From Haloactinomyces albus (GTDB lineage Bacteria; Actinomycetota; Actinomycetes; Mycobacteriales; Pseudonocardiaceae), in assembly GCF_031458135.1 (NCBI RefSeq), contig NZ_JAVDXW010000001.1, positions 4,712,001 through 4,776,000 of the forward strand: a stretch of 64,000 nucleotides of DNA. The letters run 5' to 3'. Below are positions 59,473-64,000 of the stretch, one piece after another (the stretch's first letter is position 1; each line of letters opens with the position of its first letter). A program made the translations under genes and the position numbers. The notes under the pieces are model-generated. The model was not told the DNA's origin, ran no database searches, and was given only the letters and a program-made list of their open reading frames with translations.

Positions 59473-59536
59473 CTATTGAGGATGTCAATGATTGATGGAT
59501 GATGTAGTGTGCGCGGTACGAACGGGAAGGTGCCGG

Positions 59537-60013
59537 ATGAGTGTGAATCATTCCTTGGCCGACGACCTCGGCTTTCTGCTGTCTCGGGCCAGCGGTGTGG
59601 TGGCCCGGTCGGTCAGTGACGCGCTGGCTCCGCTGGGGCTGCGAGTGCGGTCCTACTCGGTGCTGGCCCTGACCGGCGAGGACGGTGCCGGAGTGACCCA
59701 GCGGCGCCTGGCCGTGCTGATGGGACTGGACCCCAGCCAGGTCGTGGCCCTGGTCGATGAGTTGGAAAGCCGAGGACTGGTCACTCGCACCCCGGACCCG
59801 GCCGACCGCCGCAACAAACTCATCGTCGCCACCGAGCAGGGCTGTCAGGTCCGCAGCCAGGCCCAGCAACTCGTGGACCAGGCCCACAGCGGCTACTTCG
59901 CCCGCATCCCCCAAGGTGATCTCGACCGGCTGCGACACGTGCTGCAGCAGATCGCCTTCCCCGACGAAACCCCCACCGAACACGAAGCCGAAACCTCCAC
60001 AGCGGGGGAGTGA
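59537..60013 (+). CDS. phdR: MarR family transcriptional regulator (PhdR-like)
   Basis: This 158-aa regulator has the MarR winged HTH: LRVRSYSVLALTGEDGAGVTQRRLAVLMGLDPSQVVALVDELESRGLVTRTPDPADRRNKLIVATEQG (about 33-100), with dimerisation helices at both ends. In C. glutamicum the MarR protein PhdR represses phenylpropanoid genes and is released by the inducer; the gene order here (divergent from the SDR gene, convergent with the transporter operon) is consistent. ATG 59537 follows GGGAAGG. The C-terminus is short and acidic. Confidence 0.85.
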   Translation: MSVNHSLADDLGFLLSRASGVVARSVSDALAPLGLRVRSYSVLALTGEDGAGVTQRRLAVLMGLDPSQVVALVDELESRGLVTRTPDPADRRNKLIVATEQGCQVRSQAQQLVDQAHSGYFARIPQGDLDRLRHVLQQIAFPDETPTEHEAETSTAGE

Positions 60014-60135
60014 CGGCCGGTGCTCGCGCTCACGACAACAGTGACGTCAGCACGAGCACCGGGAATCCCGTGGGCGGGCCGTGGTGGTCGGAGAGCCGCT
60101 TCACCGGTGTGGTGGTCGGGCTCATCGGCAGCAGC

Positions 60136-61266
60136 TCAACGTCGCGGTGGCATTCGTTCACCAACTGCGATCTCCATCGGATCCCGGCCGACCACAACCT
60201 CACCCTCGAACCCCTGTTGTGCCTTGCGCTTCCATTCCCGATCGGAGACCGCGGTCACGTCCGCGGGCACCAGGTGATCGAGTACGAGAGTGCGCACCCC
60301 GGCCGCTGCGGCCAACTCTCCGACTTCGTTGACGTCGGTGTGCGACTTGCGTAGGTGCTCCCTCTTTTTCGGTGGCATGTCCTGATCGGCGTAGTGATCG
60401 AGGTCGATGACCTCGTGCACCAGCACATCGGCGCCACGGGCCAAGCGGACGACGTTATCGCAACGTGTGGTGTCTCCGCTGAACACCACCGACCCTTCGG
60501 CAGTATCGAAGCGGAACGCGAACGCCGGATACACCGGTCGATGATCCACTAGGATTGCACTCACCGTGACGGCCTCGTCGGAGTGGACCGTCCACGGTTC
60601 CATCGGTGGGGCAAACGGTCCCGCGTGGCCGGCGCCGACCTCCGGCACGGTGATGTCGTGGGCGCGGAACGCCTCGCGAATGTCGCGACGTTCCGTATCG
60701 CGCATGCGCTCGTTGACATCGTAGGCGGTGGCGGCGATCGAACTGGTGAAGTAGTCGACGGTGCCCGGTGTCGGATTCTCCGGATTGACCGTGGAAGCAG
60801 GGGAATCCGAGCCGCTGTCCGGCAGCCCACTGGCCCTGCCGGGGCCGAACACTTCTACGGTGGGGGAGGTTTCCCCCGGTTGTTGCGGCGCCCAGTTCAG
60901 CCAGACCAGGTTGTACAAGTCGGCGATGTGGTCCGAATGCAGGTGCGTGACGAACACGCCCCGCACCGAGTCGTCCGGCAGCCCGGACCGGAACAGTTGA
61001 TGAGTGGCAGCCTGACCTGCATCCACCAGGTAGGTTCGAGCACCGACGGCCACCGCCGAGGCGATCCCGTTGCGGCCCTGGGCGGGAAAGGGTCCACCGG
61101 CGGTGCCGAGCAACACCACTTTGGTATGTGCCTCAAGCGGGCCGGGCAGCGATGAACCTGCTGCAGCAGCCGCGGATCCTGCTGTAAGCGACAGCGCTGT
61201 GGCAGTCCCTGCGGTGACCGACCCACGCAGCATCGCGCGCCGACTCACCCGTGACTTCGAGTTCAT
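60136..61266 (-). CDS. Tat-exported metallo-beta-lactamase-fold hydrolase
   Basis: This 376-aa protein begins MNSKSRVSRRAMLRGSVTAG, a twin-arginine signal, then a hydrophobic stretch ending in SAAAAAGSSLP. The mature part has VFVTHLHSDHIADLYNLVWLNW (zinc site), GSVVFSGDTTRCDNVVRLARG, VLVHEVIDLDHYADQDMPPKK and LVLDHLVPADV, parallel to the cytosolic paralogue at 55882. AAAGGTGGGAC precedes the ATG. It is the last gene after CoA ligase and transporter, 51 bp after the latter. Export suggests action on an external ester, lactone or conjugate before uptake (inference). Confidence 0.88.
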   Translation of the reverse strand: MNSKSRVSRRAMLRGSVTAGTATALSLTAGSAAAAAGSSLPGPLEAHTKVVLLGTAGGPFPAQGRNGIASAVAVGARTYLVDAGQAATHQLFRSGLPDDSVRGVFVTHLHSDHIADLYNLVWLNWAPQQPGETSPTVEVFGPGRASGLPDSGSDSPASTVNPENPTPGTVDYFTSSIAATAYDVNERMRDTERRDIREAFRAHDITVPEVGAGHAGPFAPPMEPWTVHSDEAVTVSAILVDHRPVYPAFAFRFDTAEGSVVFSGDTTRCDNVVRLARGADVLVHEVIDLDHYADQDMPPKKREHLRKSHTDVNEVGELAAAAGVRTLVLDHLVPADVTAVSDREWKRKAQQGFEGEVVVGRDPMEIAVGERMPPRR

Positions 61267-61317
61267 GTCCCACCTTTCTGGGATTCCGGCTCGTGCTGAA
61301 CCTGATCGCCGTCGTTG

Positions 61318-62640
61318 CTAGAGGTTCTCGTTGGTGAGTTCGTTGTCTTTGCTCTCTCGGGTGATGAGGATGGCCACCGCACTGACCAGGCCCACGGCGG
61401 CCAGAAAACCCACGACGGACATGACGTTCCGGCCGGAGGAGGCATACAGCGAGGTGAGGATCATCGGGGTCAGGCCCGCGCCGAGCAGCGTCGCGAGCTG
61501 ATAGCCCAGGGAGGCACCCGTGTAGCGGGCCGTGGTGCCGAACTGCTCGGAGATGAAGGCGGCCATCGGACCGTATGTCAGACCCAAGCAGGTCTTGCCG
61601 AGGAAGAAGGCCAGGAGGACGAGCAGCACATCGCCCGAGGCCCACCACTGCAGCATCGGATACAGCAGGGCAACGAACAGGACGATCCCGCCGATCATGA
61701 CGGGGCGCCGCCCCACGGAGTCGGACAGGCGGCCACACGCGACGACGGTGAAGATCTGGGTGAAGGACGTCAGCGCGAAGCAGAACAGCACCATTTGCTG
61801 ATTGGATCCTTGATCCACCGCGTAGGTGATCGCGAAGGTCGCCAGCATGACCTGCAGGGCGAACATGGCGCTGCTGCCGAAAGCGGTCAGCAGCAGGTTC
61901 TTCGGTCTGCGGAGCACCTGCAGGATCGGGACGGACGGTTTCTTCTCGGTGGGCTGCTCCATCGCAGCCTGGAAAATCGGGCTCTCCGACACCCGCGAGC
62001 GCACGAACAGGCCCACGGTCAGTAGCAGCGCGGAGAGCAGGAACGGGACGCGCCAGCCCCAGGACATGAACTGTTCCTCGGGCAACGAGGAGAAGATGCC
62101 CATCATCAGCGTGCCCAGCACCGCACCGGTGGGGGCGCCTGCGTTGGTGAATGACGCGGCGAACCCGCGCCGCTTTTTCTCCGAATGTTCCAGGGCCATC
62201 AGCGCGGCGCCACCCCATTCGCCTCCGACGGCGATACCCTGGCAGATCCGGAGCAGCACCAGAATGATCGCTCCCCAGGAGCCGATGACCGAGGACGGTG
62301 GGATGAGGCCGATGAAAAAGGAGGCCATGCCCATGATGGTCATCGCGAGGACCAGTATCCTCTTGCGTCCGAGGCGATCCCCGAAGTGGCCGAGCACCGC
62401 GCCGCCGAGTGGACGCGCGAGATACCCGGCGGCGAAAGTTCCGTAGGAGGCCACTGTGGCTGCCAGTGGGGCGAGATTGGCGAAGAAAACCGGGCCGAAG
62501 ACGAGTGAGGCGGCGGTGGAGTAAAGCAGGAAATCGTAGAACTCGATCGTGCTTCCGAGGTAGCTCGACAGCACGACTCTTCGGATTTCTTTTCTGCGTT
62601 GCGCGGCCGGCATGGCGGCGGCGACATCGGTGACCGTCAT
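61318..62640 (-). CDS. phdT: MFS metabolite:H+ symporter (MHS family, PhdT-like)
   Basis: This 440-aa protein has twelve membrane helices with the MHS pattern LSSYLGSTIEFYDFLLYSTAASLVFGPVFF, the loop GHFGDRLGRKRILV, and LRICQGIAVGGEWGGAALMALEHSEKKRRGFAASF. A second MFS loop, GRLSDSVGRRPVM, opens the C-terminal half. MHS members import organic acids such as shikimate, alpha-ketoglutarate or aromatic acids. Its place between the CoA ligase and the phd-type regulator makes a hydroxycinnamate the best guess. GGAG precedes ATG 62640. The aromatic symporter at 39564 belongs to a different MFS family. Confidence 0.88.
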   Translation of the reverse strand: MTVTDVAAAMPAAQRRKEIRRVVLSSYLGSTIEFYDFLLYSTAASLVFGPVFFANLAPLAATVASYGTFAAGYLARPLGGAVLGHFGDRLGRKRILVLAMTIMGMASFFIGLIPPSSVIGSWGAIILVLLRICQGIAVGGEWGGAALMALEHSEKKRRGFAASFTNAGAPTGAVLGTLMMGIFSSLPEEQFMSWGWRVPFLLSALLLTVGLFVRSRVSESPIFQAAMEQPTEKKPSVPILQVLRRPKNLLLTAFGSSAMFALQVMLATFAITYAVDQGSNQQMVLFCFALTSFTQIFTVVACGRLSDSVGRRPVMIGGIVLFVALLYPMLQWWASGDVLLVLLAFFLGKTCLGLTYGPMAAFISEQFGTTARYTGASLGYQLATLLGAGLTPMILTSLYASSGRNVMSVVGFLAAVGLVSAVAILITRESKDNELTNENL

Positions 62641-62756
62641 TGGTGCTCCCGAGTGGCGGAGGATGTTTTTGGGCAGGATTGGGCGCGAGAGCGGATGCCG
62701 AGCAAAGAAATCCCGAGGATTTTTCGGGAATGTGGTGGGTCCGTCGGTAGCGGATG

Positions 62757-64000
62757 TTATCCGGCGTAGTGCTCGCGGAGCTCGTGCTTGCGGATCTTGC
62801 CGCTGGCGTTGCGTGGAATCTCGTCGAGAATGAGGAACGATTTGGGGATCTTGTACTTGGCGAGGCGTTCGGTGAGGAAATCGACCATGTCCTGCTCGGA
62901 CAGGCGGGCACCGTTTTCGAGGGTGACGGCAGCGCGGCCGACCTCACCCCACTTCTCGTCGGGAACGCCGAAAACCGCGCAGCCGGCCACGCCGGGCAGG
63001 TCCAGCAGCGCAGCCTCCACCTCGGCGGGGTAGATGTTCTCGCCACCGGAGATGATCATGTCCTTCATCCGGTCGACGACGGTCACGAAGCCGTCCTCGT
63101 CGGCGACCCCGACATCTCCGGAGCGGAACCAGTCCCCGTCGGCGAAGGACTCGGCGGTGGCGTCCGGACGGTTCCAGTACTTCCGCATGACGTTGGGGCC
63201 GCAGATTTGGATCTCACCGCGCTCCCCGGGGGCGACCGGAGAGCCTGCCGGGTCGGCCAGGCGGACGTCGGTGAAGAAGTGGGCAACACCGGCGGTGCCC
63301 AGCTTTCGCTCGACGTTGTCGGGGGTGAGGATGAGCGCGCCCGGACCGGTCTCGGTGAGGCCGTAGCCCTGGCACAGCTTGATGCCGCGGTCGGCGTAGG
63401 TGCGCAGTGTCCGCGGCGGGACCGGCGCGGCGGCGACGATCATCCGGCGGATCGCCGACAGATCCGTCGCGTCCCAGTTCGGGTGGCTGCTGAGGGTGTC
63501 GCACATCGTCGGCGCGCCGAACAGGTAGGTGATGCCCTCGCGCTCGATGACGTTCAGCACCCGCTCGGCGTCGAAGCCCTCCTCGATGCACACGGTGCCG
63601 CCCTTGAGCAGGGTGGGCAGCGCGACGAAGTCCAGGGCCGCGGTGTGAAACAGCGGCGCGCAGACCAGCGACACCTCGTCACTGAGCAGGTCCATGTCGA
63701 TGACCGCGTTCATCACGGAGAACACGATGTTGCCGTGGGTGAGCACCACACCCTTGGGGCGTCCGGTGGTGCCGGAGGTGTACATGATGAAGCACGGGTC
63801 GTCGTGGGAGACGGGCTCGTCGATGCGTGCCGTGTCGGCACCGGCGATGATCTCCTCGTAACCCACCGCGCCGGTATCGGGCGCGCCGTCGACGACGACC
63901 CGCTGTGGTGCTTCGGCCTGCTCGGCGGCTGCGGTGCCGACCTCGGTCAGCTCGGCGGAGTGGATGAACACCGAGACGCCCGCGTCTTGCAGGGAGAACG
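62757..64000 (-). CDS. phdA: Acyl-CoA ligase (PhdA-like hydroxycinnamate:CoA ligase), 5' part outside window
   Basis: At least 414 residues of an ANL ligase: FIMYTSGTTGRPKGVVLTHGN (P-loop), GYGLTETGPGALILT, WFRSGDVGVADEDGFVTVVDRMKDMIISGGENIYPAEVE, and the catalytic Lys in LDEIPRNASGKIRKHELREHY. The frame is open to base 64000, so the N-terminal ~100 residues lie outside. In the phd cluster this enzyme activates p-coumarate, ferulate or caffeate with ATP and CoA. It is followed by the MHS transporter 116 bp later on the same strand. Other aromatic or fatty acids cannot be excluded. Confidence 0.85.
   Translation of the reverse strand, partial: FSLQDAGVSVFIHSAELTEVGTAAAEQAEAPQRVVVDGAPDTGAVGYEEIIAGADTARIDEPVSHDDPCFIMYTSGTTGRPKGVVLTHGNIVFSVMNAVIDMDLLSDEVSLVCAPLFHTAALDFVALPTLLKGGTVCIEEGFDAERVLNVIEREGITYLFGAPTMCDTLSSHPNWDATDLSAIRRMIVAAAPVPPRTLRTYADRGIKLCQGYGLTETGPGALILTPDNVERKLGTAGVAHFFTDVRLADPAGSPVAPGERGEIQICGPNVMRKYWNRPDATAESFADGDWFRSGDVGVADEDGFVTVVDRMKDMIISGGENIYPAEVEAALLDLPGVAGCAVFGVPDEKWGEVGRAAVTLENGARLSEQDMVDFLTERLAKYKIPKSFLILDEIPRNASGKIRKHELREHYAG

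Overview
This 64 kb window is chromosomal DNA of a high-GC actinomycete. Evidence: very GC-rich third codon positions, many GTG starts behind purine-rich ribosome-binding sites, a CsoR/CopZ/CopA copper operon, a TIGR02960-type ECF sigma factor, Methyltransf_19-type and mycothiol-enzyme-like proteins, and hairpin terminators lacking a U-tract. The gene set would suit a Pseudonocardiales genus such as Saccharopolyspora or Actinopolyspora; a betaine/choline/carnitine transporter hints at halotolerance. The genus is an inference. I found no rRNA, tRNA, CRISPR array, transposase or phage gene.

Layout. 1-8.9 kb: edge-truncated cysteine-desulfurase-like gene, carboxylate-amine ligase, MerR regulator, ADP-ribosylglycohydrolase, release factor 3, a frameshifted MFS gene and a SulP transporter. 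8.9-12.9 kb: copper operon csoR-copZ-copA with a CsoR-type box and a perfect 24-bp palindrome between copZ and copA, then a DMT permease. 13.2-22.2 kb: site-2 protease with CBS domains, a very large PAP2/kinase-like/flippase-like fusion, TetR, an acyl-CoA synthetase divergent from a LuxR regulator, and pxpBC. 22.6-30.7 kb: CBS protein plus BCCT transporter, stand-alone LigD-type phosphoesterase, PPC-domain protein, a second acyl-CoA synthetase, and a multi-PAS GGDEF-EAL protein.

31.3-38.2 kb: a lone ketosynthase followed by a three-subunit molybdenum hydroxylase of PaoABC type, class I fructose-bisphosphate aldolase and a bifunctional-nuclease-family protein. 38.4-52.2 kb: IclR and a divergent aromatic-acid/H+ symporter, a MetE-like protein, a methyltransferase, a GlxA-type AraC regulator, the ECF sigma factor with its overlapping partner, a large acyl-CoA dehydrogenase behind a tandem operator, and a quinate/shikimate catabolic pair (dehydroshikimate dehydratase and shikimate dehydrogenase) divergent from a TetR gene that is flanked by two near-identical operators.

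52.4-55.7 kb: three small hypothetical proteins, then a compact operon of an Asp-rich repeat peptide, a JmjC/cupin oxygenase and a sucrase/ferredoxin-like protein. This is the part of the window least explained by known systems. 55.9-64 kb: a hydroxycinnamate (phenylpropanoid) degradation locus matching the phd genes of Corynebacterium glutamicum: CoA ligase, transporter, MarR regulator, SDR, TIM-barrel hydrolase and MaoC hydratase. It carries two paralogous metallo-beta-lactamase-fold hydrolases, one with a Tat signal. Together with the quinate/shikimate genes and the AAHS symporter, the right third of the window looks dedicated to plant-derived aromatic acids that converge on protocatechuate.
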